Shown here: piece by piece, positions 26,224 through 34,147 of the stretch | Layout: each line of letters begins with the position of its first letter | Position numbering within the stretch: the stretch's first letter is position 1 | Assembly: GCA_012838545.1 (NCBI GenBank) | Contig: DUPC01000031.1 | Coordinates: forward strand, 1 to 34,147 | DNA: 34,147 nt | Reading direction: 5' to 3' | Source: Acholeplasmataceae bacterium | GTDB lineage: Bacteria > Bacillota_I > Bacilli_A > ML615J-28 > CAG-313 | The notes under the pieces: model-generated | Seen by the model: the letters and a program-made list of their open reading frames with translations, nothing else | Database searches by the model: none | What the model was told of the DNA's origin: nothing | Made by a program: the position numbers and the translations under genes

Positions 26224-27009
26224 TTAAATTTTAATTTCAGAAAAGGTCGACAACAAGTCTCTTTTAATCTCGTCACGGTTTTTTTGATGAAATTTTGAAG
26301 GCATTTGGTGTTCGTCGAAGACGCTGACCCCCATCTCTTGAAGGTTCCGAATAACCGCTTTTTCCTTGATTGGGGAGATGATTTTGGCATCTGGAGTATA
26401 GGTTTTTACTTGTGTCTTTAACTTCTTCAAACAGGTGTTCGGAGCCAGCTTAATTGGGTGGTATCCAGTGGGTACAATGTACCTAACTTTGCCCAAATCG
26501 ATGTCAGAGTCTGTAAAATACTGAATTGTATTAATAAAACCGTCTAAACCAAGCGTATCGAGGCCCACTACAAGAAGGATATCATCGCTTAAGTCGAGTA
26601 ATATTTCAGTCAAGCGACTACTCGAAGGCGGAAAATCGATAAAAATATAGTCAAAAAAGCGTCGAAAATAGTCAATTAACTGTCTTAATTTGGATTCTTG
26701 CGGCCTTCTTAGCGTTAAAGTAAGCGAAAGTCTGTCTGTATTTAAGGTTTTAATGATATACATATCAGGTCTTGCCTCAAAAACGATGTCGTTGGGTTGA
26801 CATTCGCCTGCTAAAAGGTGTTCGAAGTAGTTGTCATCTCTTTCACCAACAAATTTCTCTGCACCAAAGATTTTGAAAATGCTGTTTTGGTCGTCGGCAC
26901 TTAAAATTAAAACTCTTTGTCCTTTGGCTGCATGATAGTGAGCTAGGTATCCAAGGAACGTGGTTTTACCGACTCCGCCCTTTTTACAAAAAACTGATAC
27001 GACTGGCAT
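26224..27009 (-). CDS. ParA/Soj-family partition ATPase
   Basis: Deviant Walker A KKGGVGKTT, FDYIFIDFPPSSSRLTEILLDLSDDILLVVG, ParA-like length 261 aa. Confidence 0.85.
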   Translation of the reverse strand: MPVVSVFCKKGGVGKTTFLGYLAHYHAAKGQRVLILSADDQNSIFKIFGAEKFVGERDDNYFEHLLAGECQPNDIVFEARPDMYIIKTLNTDRLSLTLTLRRPQESKLRQLIDYFRRFFDYIFIDFPPSSSRLTEILLDLSDDILLVVGLDTLGLDGFINTIQYFTDSDIDLGKVRYIVPTGYHPIKLAPNTCLKKLKTQVKTYTPDAKIISPIKEKAVIRNLQEMGVSVFDEHQMPSKFHQKNRDEIKRDLLSTFSEIKI

Positions 27010-27010
27010 C

Positions 27011-27340
27011 TTAGATCATCCCTTCTCGCTGCAATTTTTCTCTACACGCTTCTTCGATGAATTCCGAAAACATAATTCCGCGATTTACGCACGCAATTTT
27101 AATCTGTCTTCTGAGGTTTCTATCCATAGTAGAAGTGTATTTTTCTCTACCTACTAATTCTTCAACATAACCACGCTTTGAAGATTGGGTTCTTGCGGCT
27201 TTTGGTTGTTGATAAGTGGGTTGTCTAACCACTTTTTGGGGCTCTGGTTGCGCGACTGGTTGTTGCTGTACTACTGTTTCAATAGGCGTTTCTTCAAAAA
27301 GTTCATCAAAAGGGTTCCTTCTCTTTTGTGTTGGATCCAT
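27011..27340 (-). CDS. Small DNA-binding-like protein: disordered Q/P-rich N-terminus plus ribbon-helix-helix-like C-terminus (candidate centromere-binding partner of ParA-like protein)
   Basis: Start re-assigned to MDPTQKRRNPF with SD GGAGGA; C-terminus YTSTMDRNLRRQIKIACVNRGIMFSEFIEEACREKL resembles RHH (MetJ/Arc) pattern; operon with ParA-like gene. Confidence 0.65.
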   Translation of the reverse strand: MDPTQKRRNPFDELFEETPIETVVQQQPVAQPEPQKVVRQPTYQQPKAARTQSSKRGYVEELVGREKYTSTMDRNLRRQIKIACVNRGIMFSEFIEEACREKLQREGMI

Positions 27341-27370
27341 AAAACTTCCTCCTTCAAATATTCTGCTAAA

Positions 27371-27399
27371 AGTATAGCACAACTTAAAAAACAAAGCAA
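27371..27399 (-). promoter_or_regulatory. Sigma-70-type promoter of parA-like operon (TTGCTT-17-TATACT)
   Basis: -35 27394-27399, -10 27371-27376. Confidence 0.7.
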
Positions 27400-27447
27400 G
27401 CAAAAAGCAATATTTATTCAAATAAGGATTTAAACACATACATAAAA

Positions 27448-28338
27448 ACATAAATAAATACAAATTGAACAATTAACAATCAGATCTCAAGAAAACGAAA
27501 AATTCACCCTAAACTCTATATTTTTCCCAGAAAAGCGTAAAAGCATACTTTAAATCGGACTCCAAAATTGATTTTGAGCCCAAAAAGGCGCCTTTTTTCG
27601 CATTTTTATTTTTTTTATCAAAAGTTATTCGGGCCGAATTAAAAAAACTCAAAAAAACCGGCAAATTTCGGTTTTTGATAAAACCCAAGCAACAGCGCTT
27701 TGGATTTTGCAAAAACATCTCAAAATACATAAATAAATAAAAAAATAAAAACGCAAAAACATAAATAAGGCACCACAAACACATTTTTTGGACTTTAAAA
27801 AAGCCGAAACAAAACAAAAATTTTAAATTAAAATAAAAAACCTTTAAAATAAAACCAAAAACAAAAGAAACAAATCTTTTAAATTAAAATTAAACCAAAC
27901 GCGACACAAAATTAAAAACCTTTAGACTAAAAGAATTTGTTGAACGTTTTTAGAGAAAAACGTTTTAATTTAAAAACAAAAACGTTTTAAAAGCATTTAA
28001 ATTAAAACAATAACCCGATCTAAATTTTCACAAAACCTTTAATGTAAAACCAATTTTGCTTTATTTTGATCTGATGGAGGATTTTTTTGAAACGGTTTTT
28101 TTAAAACAACTTTGGATTTTGAGCTTTCGGTCTCTTTAATAGAAGCAAAAAAGAAAACAAATATGTAAATACCGAAACAAATAAACCCATAAAACAATAA
28201 AAAAGTATATAAGGTTTGACGAAAACACAGAAAAACCTAAATCGGTAAATACATAAATAAATACCAAAAACATAAATACGTATATAAAGGAAAACAGAAA
28301 AGAATAAAACCCTAAATAATACTTTACCTAAATAAATA
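27448..28338 (+). repeat. Dispersed 13-mer ACATAAATAAATA and variants
   Basis: Exact at 27448-27460, 27727-27739, 28251-28263; variants at 27759, 28270, 28326. Confidence 0.5.
27837..28052 (+). repeat. Three dispersed copies of a ~21-bp repeat (AAAACCTTTARNNTAAAACCA)
   Basis: 27837-27857, 27915-27935, 28032-28052. Confidence 0.55.
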
Positions 28339-28689
28339 AAAAAATAAAAGTTCTTTTATTCTTATATTTAAAAAATAAAAACTTATAAAATAAAACTAAC
28401 AAAAAATCTTACAAAAAAGGCTTGTTTTTTATATTTTTGAAGTCTTTTGACCTATGTCAAAAAATTAAAATAGTTTAATTTTGCGTATATAATATATAAA
28501 TAAGGAATATACATATTTACGTACATGCTTAATTTTTCTTTTGACTTAGGGCAAAAACGTCAAATTTTTTATAGGAAAAAATCGCATGGCAACAAGCTGT
28601 CTAAAAGATGTCAAAAAAAAGCCCTTTTTTCTTGTTTTTTGATTAAAAAATAAATAATGTTTTTACTGGCAAATTTTTAAAATTTGTGG

Positions 28690-28695
28690 TATAAT
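28690..28695 (+). promoter_or_regulatory. Extended -10 promoter (TGGTATAAT) upstream of yaaA
   Basis: TGGTATAAT about 30 bp upstream of yaaA start. Confidence 0.6.
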
Positions 28696-28720
28696 TATTC
28701 ATGTAATAACGAGGTGTTCT

Positions 28721-28936
28721 ATGCATAAAATTTCCATTAAAACTGACTTTATTACCTTAGGCCAATTACTTAAACTTTCCGGGGTTATTACCAACGGCGG
28801 AGAAGCCAAATTCTTTCTTCTCAACAATAAAATACTTGTTAACGGAGAGGCCGAAAATCGACGTGGAAGGAAGCTTTTTGGAAGCGAAATAGTTAAAATA
28901 AACGATGATTTTGAGTTGTTTGTTGAGAAAAAATGA
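28721..28936 (+). CDS. yaaA: S4-domain protein YaaA
   Basis: 71 aa, ITLGQLLKLSGVITNGGEAKFFLLNNKILVNGEAENRRGRKLF; upstream of recF with ATGA overlap. Confidence 0.93.
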   Translation: MHKISIKTDFITLGQLLKLSGVITNGGEAKFFLLNNKILVNGEAENRRGRKLFGSEIVKINDDFELFVEKK

Positions 28937-30024
28937 AGCTATTTGGGATTGAATTAATCAATTTCCGCTGTTTCGCAGAAAAGAATTTTAATTTTGGAGA
29001 TAATCTGAATATAATTTTTGGTCCGAATGCTGTCGGCAAGACGTCTTTATTAGAAGCTGTTCATGTTTTAGGATTGACTAAATCAAATCGGACCAATAAT
29101 GATCAGGATATGATTCAAAACGGGAAGGATTATTTTTTAGTAAAAGGTTTTTTTAACAAAGGGGAAATATCGGATACTGTTTTGGTTTGCTATTCCGGTA
29201 AAGGAAAGCAAGTAAAAAGAAATAACGAAATCTTTAGAAGTTTAGGTGAATACATTGGTTTTTTTAATGCTGTCTCCTTTGCTCCTTCTGATTTGATTAC
29301 TTTTTTTGGGGCTTCCAGTAAAAGGCGGAGAGAGTTCGATATGGCTTTTTGCCAACTCTCCAAGCAGTTTTTATACTGGTCTACTATTTACAACAGGTTG
29401 CTTAAAGAGCGGAACGTTCTGTTAAAAACGTTGTCATTCGATGACAATGTAAAAACAAAAAAGCTTCTTGAGGTAATTGATCAAAGGTTAATCGAAGCCG
29501 GGGAACGTGTGATTCAGGATCGTCAACGTTATTTAAAACAGTTAAATTTGATTCTTAAGCGAATCCACAAACAGATAGCTGAACAGGAAGAATTAAAAAT
29601 CAATTATCATGCGTCTTGTTCTTTAGGAAACTATGATAAGAGTTTAAAAGCAAACTTTGAAAACGATATAAAGAGAGGTTCAACCAGTGTTGGTCCGCAT
29701 CGGGACAACTTTGTCTTGACAATAAATGATAAGGATTTATGTGTTTATGGGTCACAAGGACAACAAAGAAACGCTGTTTTAAGCATCAAATTGGCGCTTG
29801 TCGAGTTGATTTATCAAACAAAAGGAGAGTATCCGATTTTGTTGCTTGATGATGTTTTTAGCGAACTAGACAAAATTCGACAAAACCAGTTAATCAAGAC
29901 TTTAAACAAATACGTTCAAACCATCATCACAACCGCAACACTATCAGATATTGATAAAGGACTTGTTAATCAAGCAAAGCTAATTGAGTTAAAAGAAGGA
30001 GGTGGATATCGTGACGCTAAATAA
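28933..30024 (+). CDS. recF: DNA replication/repair protein RecF
   Basis: [57 protein letters not shown]. Confidence 0.96.
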   Translation: MKLFGIELINFRCFAEKNFNFGDNLNIIFGPNAVGKTSLLEAVHVLGLTKSNRTNNDQDMIQNGKDYFLVKGFFNKGEISDTVLVCYSGKGKQVKRNNEIFRSLGEYIGFFNAVSFAPSDLITFFGASSKRRREFDMAFCQLSKQFLYWSTIYNRLLKERNVLLKTLSFDDNVKTKKLLEVIDQRLIEAGERVIQDRQRYLKQLNLILKRIHKQIAEQEELKINYHASCSLGNYDKSLKANFENDIKRGSTSVGPHRDNFVLTINDKDLCVYGSQGQQRNAVLSIKLALVELIYQTKGEYPILLLDDVFSELDKIRQNQLIKTLNKYVQTIITTATLSDIDKGLVNQAKLIELKEGGGYRDAK

Positions 30025-31927
30025 GAATGACGTTGACAGATACGATGCCAGTAGCATTCAGGTGCTCGAAGGACTTGAAGGTGTAAGAAGAAGACCGGGG
30101 ATGTATATCGGCACCACCGGACCAAAAGGATTACATCATTTGGTGTGGGAAATTGTTGATAACTCGATTGACGAAGCTCTTGCGGGGTATTGCGATACAA
30201 TAATTGTGGAAATCTTTGGGGATAACTTCATAAAGGTTGTTGATAACGGTCGAGGAATGCCAATCGACATTCACCCTAAAACGGGATTATCAACCGTAGA
30301 AACTATTTTCACGGTTTTGCATGCTGGTGGAAAATTTGACGGAAAGAACTATAAAGTGTCCGGCGGTTTGCACGGCGTTGGCGCCTCTGTCGTCAATGCG
30401 TTAAGCGAATGGTTGGAAGTTTATGTTCGCCGGGATTCCAAAGTGTATTTTCAAAGGTTTTCGCGCGGAAAGAGCGAAGGAATTTTAAAAGAAATTGGCG
30501 AAACTGAAGAAACCGGAACAACGGTCGTCTTTAAACCGGACGCAGAAGTCTTTAAAGATACAACGGTTTTTGATTTTGAGGTTCTTAGGCAAAGGATCCA
30601 ACAATTAGCCTTTTTAAATAAAGGTTTGAAAATAAGTATTGTTGATAAGCGCATTTCTCCCGCAAAAGAACTTCATTACTGCTACGAAGGCGGGATTGCG
30701 GAATATGTTAGATATTTAAACAAAGCAAAATCAACAATCCATAATGAGGTAATTATGATAGAAGAAGAAGTAGAAAGGGTCGTTGTCGAAATCGGGTTGC
30801 AATATACCAACGATTTTGTCAGCAACATCTACTCCTTCGTCAACAATATCCGAACTCAAGAAGGCGGAACCCATGAAGAAGGTTTTAGAACCAGCTTGAC
30901 GCGGATTCTCAATAACTATGCAAAAAACGCAGGATTCCTCAAAAAAGACGAAAGTTTATCCGGAGATGATGTTCGCGAAGGTTTAACCGCCATCGTTTCT
31001 TGTAAAATTGCGGAACCGCAATTTGAAGGTCAGACTAAAACCAAATTAGGCAATACCGAGGTAAGACGGATTGTATCCCAGGCAATGACCGATAAATTCG
31101 AAGCCTTTTTGTTGGAAAATCCAAATGTTGCCAAAACAATTGTGGAAAAGTCGTTATTGGCTTTACGAGCTAGGATTGCAGCAAAAAAAGCCCGCGAGGC
31201 AACGCGGAGGAAGAGTCCGCTTGATTCATTGGGCTTTGCATCAAAACTGGCCGATTGCCGAGCTAAGGATCCGAAAAGAACAGAAATATACATCGTGGAA
31301 GGAGATTCTGCGGGAGGTTCTGCCCGCCAAGGCAGGGAAAGCGAATTTCAAGCGATTCTTCCATTAAGAGGTAAAGTATTGAATGTGGAAAAAGCTCGCC
31401 CCGACAAGATTTTCAGTAACAAAGAAATTATTTCTTTGATTCAGGCGATAGGTACCGGCATACAGGACGATTTCAACATCGGTGATTTGCGTTATCACAA
31501 GATTGTCATCATGACCGATGCCGACGTCGATGGTGCGCATATTCGAACTTTGCTATTAACCTTTTTTTACCGCTATATGCGCCCTTTGATTGAAGAGGGA
31601 TATATTTTCATTGCTCAGCCGCCATTGTTCAAAATTTCGCAAAATAAACGGGTAGAATACGCTTATAGCGATGAAGAGCTTGATCAAAAATTAAAGAACT
31701 ATACGGGCAAGGTAAATATCCAAAGATACAAAGGTTTGGGAGAAATGAATGCGGAACAGTTGTGGGAAACCACTATGGACCCAAAACGCCGCACCTTGTT
31801 GAAAGTAACCCTAGATGACTCAATTGAAGCTGACCGAATTTTCAGTACTTTAATGGGTGATGACGTCGAACCGAGAAGAGAGTTTATTGAAGAGAATGCG
31901 GTATACGTTAAGAATCTTGACATCTAA
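30011..31927 (+). CDS. gyrB: DNA gyrase subunit B (GTG start likely at 30011; alternative GTG at 30002)
   Basis: [27 protein letters not shown], Toprim [26 protein letters not shown]; overlaps recF 3' end. Confidence 0.97.
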   Translation: MTLNKNDVDRYDASSIQVLEGLEGVRRRPGMYIGTTGPKGLHHLVWEIVDNSIDEALAGYCDTIIVEIFGDNFIKVVDNGRGMPIDIHPKTGLSTVETIFTVLHAGGKFDGKNYKVSGGLHGVGASVVNALSEWLEVYVRRDSKVYFQRFSRGKSEGILKEIGETEETGTTVVFKPDAEVFKDTTVFDFEVLRQRIQQLAFLNKGLKISIVDKRISPAKELHYCYEGGIAEYVRYLNKAKSTIHNEVIMIEEEVERVVVEIGLQYTNDFVSNIYSFVNNIRTQEGGTHEEGFRTSLTRILNNYAKNAGFLKKDESLSGDDVREGLTAIVSCKIAEPQFEGQTKTKLGNTEVRRIVSQAMTDKFEAFLLENPNVAKTIVEKSLLALRARIAAKKAREATRRKSPLDSLGFASKLADCRAKDPKRTEIYIVEGDSAGGSARQGRESEFQAILPLRGKVLNVEKARPDKIFSNKEIISLIQAIGTGIQDDFNIGDLRYHKIVIMTDADVDGAHIRTLLLTFFYRYMRPLIEEGYIFIAQPPLFKISQNKRVEYAYSDEELDQKLKNYTGKVNIQRYKGLGEMNAEQLWETTMDPKRRTLLKVTLDDSIEADRIFSTLMGDDVEPRREFIEENAVYVKNLDI

Positions 31928-31941
31928 AGGAGGTGTGCTGA

Positions 31942-34147
31942 ATGGATGAATATGACGACATTAAAGAATTTGACGAAGAATGGGAAGACGATTTAGAAGA
32001 AACCGAAGACGTTATAGAAGACGAAATCGACGAAGAAGAAGTAGAAACTGATAACGACAACTTTGATAATGGCGATAATGACGAAAACGGATCAGCTGCA
32101 CTTCCTGAAAACAACGAAGGCGTAAAAGATGTTAATCTGACGAGCGAAATGAAAAATTCGTTCTTGAGTTATGCTATGAGCGTAATCGTTTCGCGGGCGC
32201 TTCCGGATGTTAGAGACGGATTGAAGCCGGTTCATCGTCGTATTCTCTATGCGATGAATGAACTTGGAGTTTACAGCGACCGTCCTCACAAAAAGTCTGC
32301 CCGCATTGTCGGTGACGTTATAGGTAAATACCATCCGCACGGCGACAGCGCGGTTTATGAAGCGATGGTACGCATGGCACAGGACTTTACATATCGCTAT
32401 CCTTTAGTCGACGGACACGGAAATTTCGGTTCCATCGACGGCGATGGCGCCGCCGCAATGCGTTACACCGAAGCAAGGATGTCTAAGATTGCGACGGAAA
32501 TGCTACGCGATTTAAACAAAAATACTGTTGATTTCCAAGCTAACTACGACGGTTCCGAAAAAGAACCCGTGGTTCTTCCTGCCAGAATTCCTAATCTCCT
32601 TGTCAACGGAGCTACCGGGATTGCGGTGGGTATGGCTACCAATATTCCGACACATAACCTTTCGGAAGTAATTGACGGGGCTTTGTCACTGATTGAAAAT
32701 CCCGAAATTACGGTTGATGAATTAATGGAATACATTCCGGCACCGGACTTTCCGACAGGCGGAATCATCGTCGGCGTAAAACAATTAAAAAATGCCTATG
32801 AAACAGGCACCGGAACAATTACTGTAAGGGGTAAAGTCAAAATTGAAAAAACCTCTTCTGGCAAACAAGAAATTATTATTACGGAAATACCTTATCAAGT
32901 TAATAAAACCCGGTTAATCGAAAGAATTGCCGATCTTGCCAAAAACAAAACCATTGAAGGCATCACAGATTTGCGCGACGAAACAAACCGAAAAGGAATG
33001 CGCATAATTATCGAAACAAGACGTGATGTCAACAGCGCGGTAATTTTGAACAATTTATACAAACACACGCAACTTCAAACAACTTTTGGTTTTAATATGA
33101 TTGCGCTTGACCGCGGTCAACCTCGGGTTTTCAACTTAAAACAAATTTTGGAAAAATACTTGGAGCACCAAGTAGAAGTTATAACCAGAAGAACTGAATT
33201 TGATTTAGAAAAAGCCAAGGCAAGATTGCACATTGTTGAAGGATTGCTTATCGCTTTAGCCAATATCGATGAAGTTGTTCATATAATCAAAACTTCCAAA
33301 ACTCCGGATATGGCCATTTTGCGCTTAACCGACAGTTTCTTGTTGACCGAAACGCAAGCCAAAGCCATTCTCGATATGCGCTTGCAACGCTTGACGGGAT
33401 TGGAAATCGAAAAACTTCAAACCGAAGGCAATGATTTAAAAACCTTGGTTGCTTATTTGACCAATGTTCTTGAAAGTCACGAAAAGAAAATGGCGGTTAT
33501 CGTATCGGAAATGCGCGATATCCAAAAACGTTTCACAGACGAAAGAAGAACCCAAATCGATTATACCGTCGATTTGGACGTAAGCGATGAAGATTTAATT
33601 CCGATTGAAGATACTATTATAACCATTACCAATAAAGGTTATATCAAACGTCTAAACGTCGATGTTTACAAGACACAACATCGGGGCGGAAAAGGTATTA
33701 CCGGCGCAAGAATGCAAGAAAACGACTTTATCGAAAGGATTATTTATACATCAAGCCACGATAATTTACTTTTCTTCACCAATTTCGGAAAAGTTTATTT
33801 GCTAAAAGCGTTCCAAATTCCTTACGGAAGCAGAATCGCCAAAGGTATTCCGCTTGTCAATTTATTGAATTTCGACGAGGATGAACGTTTGACGGCGGTT
33901 GTCAATGTCGATACGATTGACAAGGACGGTTATTTGTTCTTTACCACCAAAAGAGGAGTGGTTAAGAAAACCGAACTTCGCCAATATAAAAACATTCGCA
34001 CAGGCGGTATCAGAGCGATTATTTTAGCCCCAAAAGATGAATTGATAGAAGTGGCCTTGACCGACGGAACCAAGGATATTATTATTGGCGCATCCAGCGG
34101 AAAAGCGGTTCGTTTTAACGAAGAACAGGTTCGTCCAACCAAAAGGG
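31942..34147 (+). CDS. gyrA: DNA gyrase subunit A (partial at window end; not in ORF track), with acidic N-terminal extension
   Basis: Translates [29 protein letters not shown]...[42 protein letters not shown]...[11 protein letters not shown]; GyrA-box-like QHRGGKG. Confidence 0.97.
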   Translation, partial: MDEYDDIKEFDEEWEDDLEETEDVIEDEIDEEEVETDNDNFDNGDNDENGSAALPENNEGVKDVNLTSEMKNSFLSYAMSVIVSRALPDVRDGLKPVHRRILYAMNELGVYSDRPHKKSARIVGDVIGKYHPHGDSAVYEAMVRMAQDFTYRYPLVDGHGNFGSIDGDGAAAMRYTEARMSKIATEMLRDLNKNTVDFQANYDGSEKEPVVLPARIPNLLVNGATGIAVGMATNIPTHNLSEVIDGALSLIENPEITVDELMEYIPAPDFPTGGIIVGVKQLKNAYETGTGTITVRGKVKIEKTSSGKQEIIITEIPYQVNKTRLIERIADLAKNKTIEGITDLRDETNRKGMRIIIETRRDVNSAVILNNLYKHTQLQTTFGFNMIALDRGQPRVFNLKQILEKYLEHQVEVITRRTEFDLEKAKARLHIVEGLLIALANIDEVVHIIKTSKTPDMAILRLTDSFLLTETQAKAILDMRLQRLTGLEIEKLQTEGNDLKTLVAYLTNVLESHEKKMAVIVSEMRDIQKRFTDERRTQIDYTVDLDVSDEDLIPIEDTIITITNKGYIKRLNVDVYKTQHRGGKGITGARMQENDFIERIIYTSSHDNLLFFTNFGKVYLLKAFQIPYGSRIAKGIPLVNLLNFDEDERLTAVVNVDTIDKDGYLFFTTKRGVVKKTELRQYKNIRTGGIRAIILAPKDELIEVALTDGTKDIIIGASSGKAVRFNEEQVRPTKR

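Larger units (their letters stand above)
27420..28665. other. Extremely A-rich, apparently non-coding, repeat-containing region at the origin (candidate centromere/DUE region)
   Basis: No credible ORF; multiple short repeat families on one strand; flanked by parA-like operon and yaaA. Confidence 0.6.

Noticed and set aside
27341-27472. Extended 153-aa start of the RHH-like protein (MFNLYLFMFLCMCLNPY...)
   Set aside because: Extension lies upstream of a good promoter and SD; translation looks spurious, start at 27340 preferred.
27509-27817. Minus-strand 102-aa ORF inside the A-rich region
   Set aside because: F/K/N-rich low-complexity translation reflecting the A-rich template; no SD or recognisable motif.
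27420-28665. CRISPR-like array in the repeat-containing A-rich tract
   Set aside because: Repeats are short, degenerate and irregularly spaced; no conserved 25-40 bp repeats with unique spacers and no cas genes.

Overview
This looks like the chromosomal replication-origin region of a low-GC Firmicutes/Mollicutes-like bacterium. TGA is used as a stop (yaaA/recF and rmuC/mnmE ATGA overlaps), so the genetic code appears to be standard. Leftward genes, in window order: a CUT1-type sugar ABC transporter operon that also carries a staphylococcal-nuclease-like lipoprotein and the start of another exported protein; a small membrane protein-recR-ybaB-dnaX cluster; an SPFH/NfeD/unknown cluster; asnS with a T-box leader; rmuC-mnmE; and rpmH-rnpA-yidC-jag. 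A rightward pair (unknown membrane protein plus TtcA-like PP-loop enzyme) interrupts these. Rightward genes at the origin are dnaA, dnaN, yaaA, recF, gyrB and gyrA (truncated at the window end), with DnaA-box clusters flanking dnaA. The most unusual locus lies between dnaN and yaaA. It is a counter-oriented two-gene operon (ParA-like ATPase plus a small ribbon-helix-helix-like protein) next to about 1.3 kb of extremely A-rich apparently non-coding DNA. That DNA carries several short repeat/palindrome families and could be an origin-proximal, non-ParB partition/centromere module. Other notable points: a very long DnaX with a coiled-coil insertion and a candidate -1 slippery A7 site followed almost at once by a stop; an acidic N-terminal extension on GyrA; a long extracytoplasmic domain in YidC; non-consensus DnaA boxes paired with a DHATV rather than DHTTV signature in DnaA; and two unknown membrane-anchored proteins. 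All assignments come from reading the sequence by eye; no searches were run.
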